This document shows positions 43,501 through 52,386 of a stretch of DNA of 64,000 nucleotides, in pieces. Numbering within the stretch: the first letter of the stretch is position 1; each line of letters begins with the position of its first letter. The position numbers were made by a program, and so were the translations under genes. The stretch comes from Fulvivirga maritima. Lineage in GTDB: Bacteria > Bacteroidota > Bacteroidia > Cytophagales > Cyclobacteriaceae. The DNA lies in the NCBI RefSeq assembly GCF_021389955.1, contig NZ_CP089980.1, positions 1,177,501 through 1,241,500 of the forward strand. The letters are read 5' to 3'. The notes beneath the pieces were generated by a model. It worked only from the letters and a program-made list of their open reading frames with translations. It did not search any database and was not told the DNA's origin.

Positions 43501-44090
43501 GCAAAATTGGATATAAACAAATTAACCTTATTGTCATAGACCTTTGCCTTAATACAGTTAGGATTACTTAGAATTGCAGATCCCAAATCCAGCCTCTCTA
43601 CTACAGGAGAGTTTGAGATTTGAGCACCAAAATTTAATTTCAAGATGCTATTGGATGAAAAGCCTACTAAATAACCAATATAGTTTCCATCCAAATTTAT
43701 TAGATCAAATGAAATAGGTTCCTGAATTATTCCTTCAGGAAGTATTACCTCTTCTCTTTGCCCCAAAAGATTCATTTCATCATCAAGCTCAATAAAAAAA
43801 AGCTTGCCATTACCTCTATTAGGTATAAATAAGTAGTTATCTGCAAAGGAAAAACAACGAGCTTCAAAAGGAAGAGATAAAGACGACAATGATAGAGTAG
43901 AAAAATTTGGAATTAATTCGCTAACCTTTTCTGAACAATAATCCCAATCATACGATTCTCCTTCCACTTCGTTATGTGTGCTTATTAAAAAATTTTCGCC
44001 CTTACAGACACTATCAGAAAGAATAATACCTTGAGCAAGACATTGCAGTGATGTACTAATTAAAATTATTGATATGACGATAAATTTCAT
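40596..44090 (-). CDS. Secreted multi-PKD protein with type IX sorting domain
   Basis: This 1164-residue surface or secreted protein has a signal peptide (about 1-19, ending CLAQ) and an N-terminal region (about 50-370) of short repeats that looks like a beta-propeller (FADNYLFIPNRGNGKLFFIEL). About seven PKD-like domains follow at roughly 400-930, each with a W-x-F/L-G/D-x-G core such as YDWSFGDSNTS, YDWDFGNGYTS and WNWEFDDGEFS. A CARDB-like beta domain lies at about 955-1060, and a C-terminal type A sorting domain starts near PRPNPSPD and ends GLYVLKSKVG...FRLTVKH. It is therefore a likely substrate of the SprA system. The exact function (adhesion or gliding) is not shown. Confidence 0.88.
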   Translation of the reverse strand: MKFIVISIILISTSLQCLAQGIILSDSVCKGENFLISTHNEVEGESYDWDYCSEKVSELIPNFSTLSLSSLSLPFEARCFSFADNYLFIPNRGNGKLFFIELDDEMNLLGQREEVILPEGIIQEPISFDLINLDGNYIGYLVGFSSNSILKLNFGAQISNSPVVERLDLGSAILSNPNCIKAKVYDNKVNLFISNFANNKITYLSYSVLDISIPVTNQDITISGASQLASFDMIAKNDHWIILAGSLQGLFRIDFDKDNLSAVIEEIIYIDGTITQPTGPKILFEGGVYSALVVTRNGAMYSLDFGEAFEKEAQVSSLGATGSNASWSLNVIKTNRSRLVGFFTKFNTNNILKVTFDDFCNSSVPISENALNVINYNTSGRYTITLTKSLGEDILRFSDFVKVKLEAAPDINFNNETICSTSPVEFSNINNSGDITSYDWSFGDSNTSAEANPSNQYAASGDYTVNLSVESANGCSNFVEKDITIYDEPVPSFDLPTGLVCTNDVYTFTNTTEDTFEGNLSWEWQVNGDSVNNTQNLNYEFPSGGDKEIKLIASIPGCAAEATDVLTNINEGPVPAFQVNDDCVGTPMQFSNQSEGNITDYDWDFGNGYTSSLENPLFEYGDPGTFDVTLNVTNDVGCESDLTRSVSVYQLPNVQFSNELACEGSLTQFIDATQVGDANLQAWNWEFDDGEFSTERNPTHNFTEDGRYDVQLAVTTTNGCKDSLQQRVVVNPAPEVDFSYDKLCLNEEVEFTDLSEPVLGFDNISWAWDLGGVYSGEQNPSITFEYPINYNIGLTVTSENLCSATEYKTITVNPVPNLSFASEFNCDNSETHIYDLTDYGTDAASVREWSYSNVVIGSDSSIYYAFDNAGTYELSLLVDTQNGCTYEGESDLAIYEAPIAQFSPSITFGAPPLDVDFTNESIGAESYRWYFGDVAESTDENVSYTFVEEADYWVDLVAFSAEQCTDTTSQIISVLDPNLELELANVFYQNDAIILNLRNNGTISLDSIRLDVDMGNEVIIERIIPLELLPGQQRNITLDFTINRLNAEYLCISAFGLVRGVADTNLSNNTQCVQSSGASDIVVLPPRPNPSPDAVFLRVVTAEETSGSFFLYDIRGQVVKQYDFSSLNGYQLIEFKVSDLNNGLYVLKSKVGDDQKAFRLTVKH

Positions 44091-44343
44091 TTAAACTTTA
44101 GCTCTTAAAAATTATTCATCTTGTTGGCAAAAAATAAACAGAAAACACAACCACTAAATAGCAAATAATCAATTAAAGGGTAGCATATTTCTATTCCAAA
44201 AAACTTACTATCATACATTTTTTCAGTCAAATAAATTCTACCAAAGATGTCTAATAATAGATTCACCAATAAAAAAATTGAACTTCACTTTTTTAAAAGA
44301 TATCTGTAAGTCAACTTTTGTTATCTAAATAGCTATAAACTGT

Positions 44344-45132
44344 CTAGAATTCAATGTTTAATTTTTTATTCACAGCCAAGTAATTTGAAGTCAAAAGTAT
44401 TTCGTATCTAGGGTCATAATCTATTTTACTAATACCATCATTTATCACTCTATAGATATCAAAATCAGCTAATAATTCAAAAAAGTCTTTTAGATACGTC
44501 TTTGAATTATAATTGGCAAAACTGAATTCAAATTGGATAAAGTATATGTAAGGTAACATATTTTTTGAACCGTGAAAGACTTCAAGTTCAAATCCTTCAA
44601 CATCTGCTTTTAAAAAATCAATTTGACGAATATCATTCTCATAGCAGAAATCATCAAGAGAAGTAAGTGTGATTTCCTCTGATTTGTCTAATTTTTGATT
44701 AAAACCTGTATCCATTCTTTCAAATACAGAGGCCCAACCTGACCCCTCCGTATCAAAATATAGCTTTCTTCGTTCTTTATTAGCACCAAGACCTAAATTC
44801 TGCAAATGAACTTCATTAATATTTCCCAGCTTAGAATTTAGTTGTTTAAAAGTGAACCTTGACGGTTCAAAACAATAAATATCCTTCTCAAAAGAAAATT
44901 ATTTCAATAAGATGTCGGTATACTTTCCATTATTAGCACCTATATCAAAGATCACCTTTTTCCCTTCTGAGTTTATAAGTTGATTTGCAATTAATTTAAC
45001 AAGGTTAATCTCACCACTTGATTCAATCATCCCACCCAACCCATAATTCATTCCCCTCAAGCTTATTCTGTACAACCTCTCAAAAAGTGGTTGCATTATT
45101 TTTTTACCAACAAAGAAATCTTTTATACTCAT
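44344..45132 (-). pseudogene. FkbM-family methyltransferase interrupted by one in-frame TAA
   Basis: Translation from 45132 runs 77 codons, through the SAM motif VIFDIGANNGKYTDI, to a TAA at 44899-44901. The same frame then continues open without shift (FSFEKDIYCFEPSRFTF, then DFLKADVEGFELEVFHG) to 44344, so 262 codons are restored by changing a single codon. Both sides are canonical FkbM sequence. FkbM proteins O-methylate sugars or polyketides; here it would methylate the glycan of the preceding operon. The gene has an unusually perfect ribosome-binding site. A 253-base gap to the PKD gene holds no recognisable feature. Confidence 0.88.
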
Positions 45133-45140
45133 AAATAAAA

Positions 45141-45146
45141 CCTCCT
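45141..45146 (-). promoter_or_regulatory. Perfect Shine-Dalgarno of the fkbM gene
   Basis: AGGAGG stands 8 bases before the ATG at 45132. Other genes in this window start without such a motif, which is normal for Bacteroidota, so this site is exceptional. Confidence 0.75.
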
Positions 45147-45265
45147 AATGTATAAACTTCACTTGTCTTAAATACTAACAGAACTCTTAGCACAATTCTA
45201 TACTCCCGTTTTATAAGGGTAATTTTCATACTTCCAGACTCAGTCTGGTTTCTAATAAAATAAAA

Positions 45266-46054
45266 CTAAGGTAAAATTCTCAAGCCATGCAGTATATATT
45301 TAACCAATTTCTTAACATAGCTTTGCTTAGGATTATTCGCGAAACACACATTTTCAAACACTCTATTTACACTATCAAATGCTTCCAAACCCTCCGCCTT
45401 CTTTAAGTAATATTCTTGCCATGTTTCTTGTTCCCAATGCTGAAAATATTGCCCGCCTCTTTCCTTTGTTTTTCTCCTAGTAAGCCATCTCAAATGTATT
45501 TGATTTGCAGATCTTAATGGATAATGTTTAATCTCAATTGTGTTTTCACACACAATCCCCATGTGAGTAGGCCAGATCTTATCCTTCTCCCATTTCAAAT
45601 TTTTCCTATGCTTGATCATACGAGGCTCACTCCATGCATAAGGACTAAAATGCGTAATATGCTTTAAATCAACCTCAAAATCCCCTGTAAATCGAATATC
45701 TTCAGTCTTATTTAAATCAAAGCTAAAATCCACCTTTTTACCATTAATATAATGAAAACAACCTATTTGCTCACTAATAAACTTTCTAGGATTACCTCTG
45801 TAAATTTCATCAGAATCTTGAATGCCCCACCAATCACCATCAACCCATTCATTTTTAAATGAATTAAATATTTCTGCTCTCACCCCATCTGCATATGGCT
45901 CATTATCATGCTTAAATGGAACAATTTTAGAATTTGATAGTGCAAGTTCTTTTACATTTCCCCATGTACCATTAGTACTCTCATTATCGTATATTATGAC
46001 TTTGTCTGCCCACTTACTTGCCAGGTTAAGTGAAGGCAACAATATCCCTTTCAT
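45266..46054 (-). CDS. Glycosyltransferase-like protein (GT2/GT92-type fragment or variant)
   Basis: This 262-residue protein contains ADKVIIYDNESTNGTW, the nucleotide-sugar side of a GT-A fold of the Glyco_tranf_2_4 type, and WWGIQDSDEIYRGNP with the metal-binding acidic motif. It lacks the usual first beta-strand and KNE segment; an in-frame stop lies three codons upstream of the ATG, so the start cannot be extended. Either a shortened variant or a 5' truncated gene is possible. It follows the GT4 gene by 36 bases in the polysaccharide operon. Confidence 0.65.
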   Translation of the reverse strand: MKGILLPSLNLASKWADKVIIYDNESTNGTWGNVKELALSNSKIVPFKHDNEPYADGVRAEIFNSFKNEWVDGDWWGIQDSDEIYRGNPRKFISEQIGCFHYINGKKVDFSFDLNKTEDIRFTGDFEVDLKHITHFSPYAWSEPRMIKHRKNLKWEKDKIWPTHMGIVCENTIEIKHYPLRSANQIHLRWLTRRKTKERGGQYFQHWEQETWQEYYLKKAEGLEAFDSVNRVFENVCFANNPKQSYVKKLVKYILHGLRILP

Positions 46055-46090
46055 TCTTAATTACTGTTGTGGCATAGATTTTAAAGCTTC

Positions 46091-47299
46091 TCATGCATTC
46101 AATATTTTATCATAGAGATTCTCCACTACTTCAAATGATCTATATTTCAACGCATTTTTCACAAAATATCCATGATCTCTGATTTCGACAATTTTATTTA
46201 TTTTATCCATTTTAGATTTAAAATAGGTATCTTCATCCATCATATGGATATTTAATGTTACTCCCAAATGATTTCTTTCTAAATAATTCATTTCATCTCC
46301 AACTCCTTCAGTAATCAACACAGGAAGTCCTGCGGCAAGGTATTCACCAACCTTAACAGGAGATAAATATTTTGACACTTTTGTTTTCCTATAAGGGGCA
46401 ACAGCAAAATCGGCAGCACTTAGATAAGCATTAACTTCTTCATGTGGAACAAATAACTTTTTCACATTATTGCTAGAAATAGCATATAAAAAGCATTTTT
46501 TTCTAAATTCTTCTTCTTCAATATTAGAAAGTATAATAACAAATAAGTTGTCATTATAATATGATAGCATTTTTTTCAGCAATATAAATATCTCATCACC
46601 ATAATATATACCTCCAAATTTACCTACATAAATAGCTACCTTTGTTCCACTAGGAATATTCAAGTTTTTTCTAACATCTTGGCTTTTATAAGGGTCGTAG
46701 AAAAATTTTTTTATATTTACCCCACAAGGAGCTGTAAACACCTTATCTGGGGCTACCCCCTCCTTCTTCAAAAAAGATTCATAATTTTCACTTACAGTTA
46801 AAATGAACTTGGCTTTCTTTTTTATTTTTCCCTCCCAGTGCTTCTGTGCAATAAATCTAGGGTCATATTTACTCCAGGTACCGGTTTCTAGCATATAATC
46901 TGCGTGGGGTTCAAAAGATTCTACAACGAAAGGTAAGTCATTTTTATTCGTTACCAATAGTGCAAGGGCCCCAGCAGGTGCCCCTCTGGCAATAATTAAA
47001 TCAACAGAATTGTCTTGGCAAATTTTTAATATTTTCTTTGGAAATGTAACAAAGTCTATAATCTTTGTAATCAATGTTAGATGATAATTTTGACTCAATA
47101 ATGGGTAGTATACAATACCACTCTCTTTTAAGTAATTAACCTTTTCGACACTTCCCATTTCTCTCTGCGTATTTGTAAATATTAATGAATTAACCCTATC
47201 ATGCTTACTTAGAATAGAGAGGTGTGGAAATATAGTAGCAGAAGTAAGAGGATCATCAAGATTCCAATACCCTATAAAAAGTACATTCATTTTTTTCAT
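46091..47299 (-). CDS. Glycosyltransferase family 4-like protein
   Basis: This 402-residue GT-B enzyme has an N-terminal acceptor domain (MNVLFIGYWN, then LIIARGAPAGALALLV) and a C-terminal donor domain with KVAIYVGKFGGIYYGDE, KLFVPHEEVNAYLSAADFAVAPYR and the terminal LSPVKVGEYLAAGLPVLI with the EX7E-like area. I place the start at the ATG at 47299 (MKKMNVL); a longer reading from 47338 would overlap the preceding gene with atypical sequence. Sugar specificity is unknown. It belongs to the surface glycan operon. Confidence 0.85.
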   Translation of the reverse strand: MKKMNVLFIGYWNLDDPLTSATIFPHLSILSKHDRVNSLIFTNTQREMGSVEKVNYLKESGIVYYPLLSQNYHLTLITKIIDFVTFPKKILKICQDNSVDLIIARGAPAGALALLVTNKNDLPFVVESFEPHADYMLETGTWSKYDPRFIAQKHWEGKIKKKAKFILTVSENYESFLKKEGVAPDKVFTAPCGVNIKKFFYDPYKSQDVRKNLNIPSGTKVAIYVGKFGGIYYGDEIFILLKKMLSYYNDNLFVIILSNIEEEEFRKKCFLYAISSNNVKKLFVPHEEVNAYLSAADFAVAPYRKTKVSKYLSPVKVGEYLAAGLPVLITEGVGDEMNYLERNHLGVTLNIHMMDEDTYFKSKMDKINKIVEIRDHGYFVKNALKYRSFEVVENLYDKILNA

Positions 47300-47324
47300 T
47301 AAACAATATTGATCTTCACAAAAG

Positions 47325-48134
47325 TTATTTAATAGCAATCTTAAGCGCTTTACATACTTGCCATTTACTCAAGTAAGACTTAAACATTATTGATTTAATT
47401 TTTCGTTTAAACCTTAGCAAATCACAATCAGATAACTTCATTTTTTTCAACTCTTCATATATTTTAAAATATCCACTTTCAAGTGAGTTAATATTTGACA
47501 TGGCTGATTCATGGCCGGACCTATATTGATAAATAACACTTGTAGTAAAAGAATAAAGCCCTGATTCACCAATTGAAATATAAAACAACAAATCTTCCCC
47601 ATGAGTAAGATTCTCTAAAAATTGATACTTCTTTGCTCTTCTTCTCTTTATCATCCAAGTTGGTCCAAAAAAACATTTTCCTGAAAGTGATATTAGCTCC
47701 CTGAATGGCAATCCCTGAAATTCAGGGCAAAACAAACGTTCAGGGACAGTACTAGCATTGTTGAAAACCTGCACTTTTCCATCTACAAATTCAATGTCAG
47801 GATTATGATTGAATATACATAACCTATCAATCAAACTGTTTTGAGGGAGAATATCATCGCTATCAAGAAAACAAAAGAAATCTCCCCTCATGTTTTCCAA
47901 ACCAACATTCCTAGCGGCACTCACACCTCTATTTTTTTGTTTAAAATAATAAATACGGCTATCAGAATAAGAATGAATAATTTCTTCGGAATTATCGCAT
48001 GAACCATCATTTATAATTAACAACTCCCATTTCACATATTCCTGATTAATTACTGAATTAATACTATCGACTAAATACTTACCACTATTAAATACTGGCA
48101 TTATAATAGAAACTAAGGGGTCATTTGTAAGCAT
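47325..48134 (-). CDS. Glycosyltransferase family 2
   Basis: This 269-residue GT-A enzyme has the N-terminal VSIIMPVFNSGKYLVDSINSV motif, then NDGSCDNSEEII, NRGVSAARNVGLE and the DXD-like CFLDSDDIL. It is cytoplasmic with no membrane segment and likely transfers one sugar during assembly of the repeat unit. It overlaps the preceding gene by 22 bases. Specificity cannot be read from sequence. Confidence 0.9.
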   Translation of the reverse strand: MLTNDPLVSIIMPVFNSGKYLVDSINSVINQEYVKWELLIINDGSCDNSEEIIHSYSDSRIYYFKQKNRGVSAARNVGLENMRGDFFCFLDSDDILPQNSLIDRLCIFNHNPDIEFVDGKVQVFNNASTVPERLFCPEFQGLPFRELISLSGKCFFGPTWMIKRRRAKKYQFLENLTHGEDLLFYISIGESGLYSFTTSVIYQYRSGHESAMSNINSLESGYFKIYEELKKMKLSDCDLLRFKRKIKSIMFKSYLSKWQVCKALKIAIK

Positions 48135-49189
48135 CTTTCTATTTGTTGAATCTTTTTTTCGTAAGAATTATTTGAGGCTATCGTCTTTCTCTTATTAACC
48201 TTCTCCTTAGAACTGCAACTGCCCAAGTTCTTACTGACCTCATCAAGTAGTTGTATCCATTCTATTGAAGAAGATGCCATATAAATTAATTCAACAATTG
48301 GCAGATATTCTTTAGAGAAGGAAGTTATAATTGGCTTCCCAGAAGAAAGGTATTCCCAGAATTTATGAGGAGAGGCATAATTAAAATAGTACTCGTCCTT
48401 GTAGGCGATTAGCAACATATCGGCTGCCTCAAAATAAATGCTTAATTCTTTTGCTGGAACTGCGTTGAGGGCAAACACATTCTGATTTAATAAAAGATGA
48501 TCTGGCACAGACTCCTTATTACTTCCCAAAAAAATAAAATCAACATTTGAATTATTTTCTACTGCCAGAGTTAGTAACTCCCAGTCAATAAACGACATGG
48601 CGAGATTTCCAACATACAACGCCTTAATACTATTATTACCAGGAAGAATTATTTTTTTTTTGGAACGCTCAAGAAAATTAACTCCATGAGTAATAAGATG
48701 AGTATTCTTATTAAATCGACCAAGTCTTGCAACTATATCTTGAATAACACCTATGCAAAGGTCTGCCGTTTTAGCAGCCAGTTTTGTATTATAATCCTGA
48801 TTCAAATCCACAATATGTGATATACTCATGACACGTTCAGGCAAGGCGTCAAAATCAAAAAATACGGAATTATCAAACGACCATACAATATCAAAATTAA
48901 CAGCACATAGCTTCTGTAAATTCAAAAACTCACGCTGTATAATGAATCTACGTAAGAACTTTGGATAAAACCGAAGCCCCTTCGGAAAGCCCTTATAAGA
49001 AACAGTAGTTACTCCATCAAAATCAGTAGTTGAAACTTTAGAAATATTAGTTGGGGGGTTGAGAAAAAAAACATTATTTCCTCTTCTAGCCAAATAGATA
49101 GCATAGTGATGCTTGGAAACAAAAATATGAGACCAAGATTCCGGAGATATCAATAAAATAGTCTTGTCAACTAATTTGTTATCTGTCAT
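48113..49189 (-). CDS. GT-B type glycosyltransferase (TuaH-like)
   Basis: This 358-residue protein starts with TILLISPESWSHIFVSKHHYA, then LARRGNNVFFLNPP, and ends with a donor domain including KALYVGNLAMSFIDWELL and YNYASPHKFWEYLSSGKPI. This pattern resembles the TuaH-like or GT1/GT4-type family. Its ATG overlaps the stop of the upstream GT61 gene by one base (TAATG), so the two are translationally coupled. Confidence 0.82.
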   Translation of the reverse strand: MTDNKLVDKTILLISPESWSHIFVSKHHYAIYLARRGNNVFFLNPPTNISKVSTTDFDGVTTVSYKGFPKGLRFYPKFLRRFIIQREFLNLQKLCAVNFDIVWSFDNSVFFDFDALPERVMSISHIVDLNQDYNTKLAAKTADLCIGVIQDIVARLGRFNKNTHLITHGVNFLERSKKKIILPGNNSIKALYVGNLAMSFIDWELLTLAVENNSNVDFIFLGSNKESVPDHLLLNQNVFALNAVPAKELSIYFEAADMLLIAYKDEYYFNYASPHKFWEYLSSGKPIITSFSKEYLPIVELIYMASSSIEWIQLLDEVSKNLGSCSSKEKVNKRKTIASNNSYEKKIQQIERCLQMTP

Positions 49190-50409
49190 TAAATCTGACT
49201 ATTTATAAGTTTTAAAAGCTTAGTAGGGTCAACTTTTAAATCAAATTTTTGATTTCTAATATAATTGAATTCCTCACATTTTAAAAAGGTATATTTAACA
49301 CCTATTGCAGCAGCCAATAAATAATATAAACTGTACCAATATCCTTCATTTAAAAATAAAAGTTCAATCACTTTACTTTTTTCACTCATGAAAATAAGGT
49401 TAGTCATTGAAGCACCATGAGGGGATATTATGACATCAGCATTGTAAAAAAGATTAACTTGATCGCTGAAAGACATATCTTCTAAGTAATATTTAAAAAA
49501 GCCTTTAGCACTAAGCATTTCATCAATTTCGGCTTCATTAACAACTTTCCTAAATGAATTTTTTGATCTGGAGATATAAACCTTAGTGTGGTATCTTGGG
49601 GTCAAATCTACGCCTCGAAAGATACTATTACGCAACCAGTTGATAGCTAAAGGCGAAAACAAATCATCTAAATCTGAAGTAACCCTCCTAAATTGAGGAA
49701 CAATCAATTCCTTAATTAATGCTTTTTCATAATTCCATTCCATAATATTTTCCTTTGCAACACCTAAAAGCTGTAAAGAATCAATTTGAAATTGTTTTGG
49801 ATTTTTATTTATAATTACAATGACATTTCCCAAATCATGTTGTACAGCTTGTAAAAGCGGCAAACAATCAACCACCCAGTGAAAATAGTTATAATAAGGT
49901 GCCTGCACATATATATTAACTAATGATATTGCTTTAGGTATGATTCTTTCATTCTTTATTAACTTATAGCGGATTAACTTTCGTGGATTAGCCTTACTAA
50001 GAAGCTCTTTCTTTGTAAAAACTGTTTCCGTATAAATTCTACCCTCTGAATCTATTGGAATAGCTTGCTCTCCTATTAAAAATGATTTTCTTAAAAGAAA
50101 AAAATATTGTTCTGGCAAAACAAAAGTTCCCTTTCCAATAAAATATGAATGCTGACTTCCTATTTCATTAAGTCCGTTTTTACTAAACTCAACAATCTCC
50201 TGTGTGGTATATTTCACTTTAGAAGTTTGTATGGAATTTCTATTAGTAGGAAGTACAATATCACGTTCTGCTTTCAACCTCTCATTCCATGCTCTATAAA
50301 ATATTTTTTTTAACAAGAACCTAGTTATACTATTTCCATAAACTAATTTCCTTAAGAATCTTACCATACTGCTCTCCAATCTTCTTCGTAGAAAAGTTTT
50401 CATATTCAT
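49189..50409 (-). CDS. Glycosyltransferase family 61 (DUF563)
   Basis: This 406-residue protein has the DUF563 signature: YYNYFHWVVDCLPLL, then KVYISRSKNSFRKVVNEAEI and VIISPHGASMTNLIF, with the conserved HGA near residue 325. Bacterial members build lipo- or capsular polysaccharide. From the ATG at 50409 it overlaps the preceding gene by 80 bases; an internal ATG at 50367 would reduce the overlap to 38. The shorter start also begins with a typical basic-hydrophobic segment and may be the true one. Confidence 0.85.
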   Translation of the reverse strand: MNMKTFLRRRLESSMVRFLRKLVYGNSITRFLLKKIFYRAWNERLKAERDIVLPTNRNSIQTSKVKYTTQEIVEFSKNGLNEIGSQHSYFIGKGTFVLPEQYFFLLRKSFLIGEQAIPIDSEGRIYTETVFTKKELLSKANPRKLIRYKLIKNERIIPKAISLVNIYVQAPYYNYFHWVVDCLPLLQAVQHDLGNVIVIINKNPKQFQIDSLQLLGVAKENIMEWNYEKALIKELIVPQFRRVTSDLDDLFSPLAINWLRNSIFRGVDLTPRYHTKVYISRSKNSFRKVVNEAEIDEMLSAKGFFKYYLEDMSFSDQVNLFYNADVIISPHGASMTNLIFMSEKSKVIELLFLNEGYWYSLYYLLAAAIGVKYTFLKCEEFNYIRNQKFDLKVDPTKLLKLINSQI

Positions 50410-51436
50410 TTATTGCGGCATCCTTCAATCCAGCATTTAAACATTTAGTTAATGCTTGAAGCCAACATTCAACTGTGTTAAATTCAACAAGAACATCATC
50501 TTTAGTAAGACCCAATTCTACTATCCCTCCAACCTTTGATGCCAATAACTTAGAGCCACAACTTAAAGCCTCTGCACAAACAACTGAAAAAGTTTCGTAT
50601 TCAGTAGGATGAAGAACCGCCTTACATTTTTTCATCTGAGCTGCAATTTCATTAGAAGAGAGAGGGCCCAACAACTTAATACAATCATCAGCCTCATTCT
50701 CGATAATCCAACTTCTCATGCTCTCATAGAGTGGCCCATGTCCGGCTATTCTAAGTTGATATTTTCTATTATTCTTTTCCGTAAAATAATTAAATGCTTT
50801 CATGGCAATAAGTGGCATTTTAGGCCATTTCCATTGGCTCACCATGAAAAAATAATTTGATTCTGAAATATCTGTATCTCCGCCGAAAAACTCATCATCA
50901 ACGATATTTGGGAGTATATACACTTTTAAACTTGTTTTACTAAACTCCTCAATATCCCGAGCCAATGATCTAGAAACGGTTATTAGAGGTATCTTATGAG
51001 AAAATACTCTTTCAATTCGTGGAAGCCTATAAGGTACTCCAAAGTTATAATGATAGGCGCTCCAATGCTCTGAAATAACTACCGGTTTTGAAATAAAAGG
51101 CTTGATAAATTTCCAGTAGGTCAACAGGGGGTATGCAATATGAACATTTATTATATCAAAATTTCGACTCTTTCTCAATATCACTAATTGAGAAAATAAC
51201 CACATGAAATATAGTAGCTCGTTAAAGCGCCAAAATTCAAATGGCAAGCCAATGAGAAGCTGACTTATATTTCCCCCCCTCCTAAACGAAAAAAATAATT
51301 TCCTTTTAAAAATTTCAAAATGAAGTACCCTACATATAAAATCACCTGATAGACTGTCAACATGTCGTTTAATCCACAGTGCCTCTTTAGGAAAAAGCTT
51401 ATTAGGATACCAGTTGGTTACATGTAATACTCTCAA
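50330..51436 (-). CDS. Glycosyltransferase family 4
   Basis: This 368-residue GT-B enzyme opens MRVLHVTNWYPNKLFPKEALWIKRHV, split here into the acceptor-domain motif MRVLHVTNWYPN and EALWIKRH. Its donor domain shows YFFMVSQWKWPKMP, LRIAGHGPL and the E-x7-E type HPTEYETFSVVCAEALSCGS. It overlaps the upstream GT2 stop by four bases. Function: addition of a sugar to the surface glycan; the linkage is unknown. Confidence 0.9.
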   Translation of the reverse strand: MRVLHVTNWYPNKLFPKEALWIKRHVDSLSGDFICRVLHFEIFKRKLFFSFRRGGNISQLLIGLPFEFWRFNELLYFMWLFSQLVILRKSRNFDIINVHIAYPLLTYWKFIKPFISKPVVISEHWSAYHYNFGVPYRLPRIERVFSHKIPLITVSRSLARDIEEFSKTSLKVYILPNIVDDEFFGGDTDISESNYFFMVSQWKWPKMPLIAMKAFNYFTEKNNRKYQLRIAGHGPLYESMRSWIIENEADDCIKLLGPLSSNEIAAQMKKCKAVLHPTEYETFSVVCAEALSCGSKLLASKVGGIVELGLTKDDVLVEFNTVECWLQALTKCLNAGLKDAAINEYENFSTKKIGEQYGKILKEISLWK

Positions 51437-52380
51437 AACTTAAAAATCGTTTTCCTTATACAGTATTGCAAAGTCCTCCAATTCACTCCCCTAAATGGGT
51501 TTAAGATTACAGCTATGAGCATCAATTTAATAGCTCTAAAATTCATTTTACAATGCATAAAAAACTCTGCACGCTCCCTATGATAAAGCGTAATGTCAGC
51601 TAAATAAGGCTTAGAAAATTCATCCTCCATCTGTCTTATTTTTCGTAAATCATATTGCTGCAATGAATCATGCCCAAACTGTGCCCTCTCTTTAGCTAGA
51701 AACTGGGTTACCTTTTGAGTTATCAATTTTTTGTACGAATTATCGCCTTTTGAAATAGAACTGGAAACATTCCTATAATAGTAAAGGACTTCCGGCACAT
51801 TTGTAGTCTTATACCTTTCTATTATCCTAAGAGCCAAATCGTAATCCATATTATTTTTAAAGTATGGCCTAAAAACTTGTCCAATGCTATCCAAAACGTC
51901 TCTTCTAATAAACATAGATGCATCTCCATCAGTATTTGCATACCTCATATTCTCCTTAATTAAAGTAAAATCCGTTTCTTTATTTCTAAATACTCCCAAA
52001 GGCCTACCAGACTCAGACATCCGCTCCATTGAATGACCACTCATATATATGTCTGGTCTAGAATTTAATAAACTTATCATCTTTGCAAAGCGGTTTGGTG
52101 TACTTATATCATCGGCATCATGAATAGTGATGATTTCTCCAATGGACTTTTCAAATAACTTTTGAACAGTGACAGGCTTATGATAATTATGCTCGTTATG
52201 AAATGTCTTAATTCTTTTATCTGAATAAGAATCAATAATATATTTAGTGCTGTCAGTAGACCCATCATCTGCAATTAATAACTCAAAATCAGTAAATTTT
52301 TGAGCTAAGATCGAATCAATTGACTCTTTTATAAACCTCTCAGCATTATATGCTGACATTAAAACTGACAGTTTGCACAT
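51433..52380 (-). CDS. Glycosyltransferase family 2
   Basis: This 315-residue GT-A enzyme has LSVLMSAYNAERFIKESIDSI, IADDGSTDSTKYI and the metal-binding HDADDIS. The C-terminal part has a basic amphipathic region (MNFRAIKLMLIAVILNPF) that may associate with the membrane. It lies 6 bases after the preceding GT4 gene, in the middle of the operon. Confidence 0.9.
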   Translation of the reverse strand: MCKLSVLMSAYNAERFIKESIDSILAQKFTDFELLIADDGSTDSTKYIIDSYSDKRIKTFHNEHNYHKPVTVQKLFEKSIGEIITIHDADDISTPNRFAKMISLLNSRPDIYMSGHSMERMSESGRPLGVFRNKETDFTLIKENMRYANTDGDASMFIRRDVLDSIGQVFRPYFKNNMDYDLALRIIERYKTTNVPEVLYYYRNVSSSISKGDNSYKKLITQKVTQFLAKERAQFGHDSLQQYDLRKIRQMEDEFSKPYLADITLYHRERAEFFMHCKMNFRAIKLMLIAVILNPFRGVNWRTLQYCIRKTIFKF

Positions 52381-52386
52381 TTAACA

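Noticed and set aside
45234-45248. Short hairpin CCAGAC/GTCTGG as a terminator
   Set aside because: Only six pairs, and on the minus strand it is followed by mixed sequence rather than a T tract.
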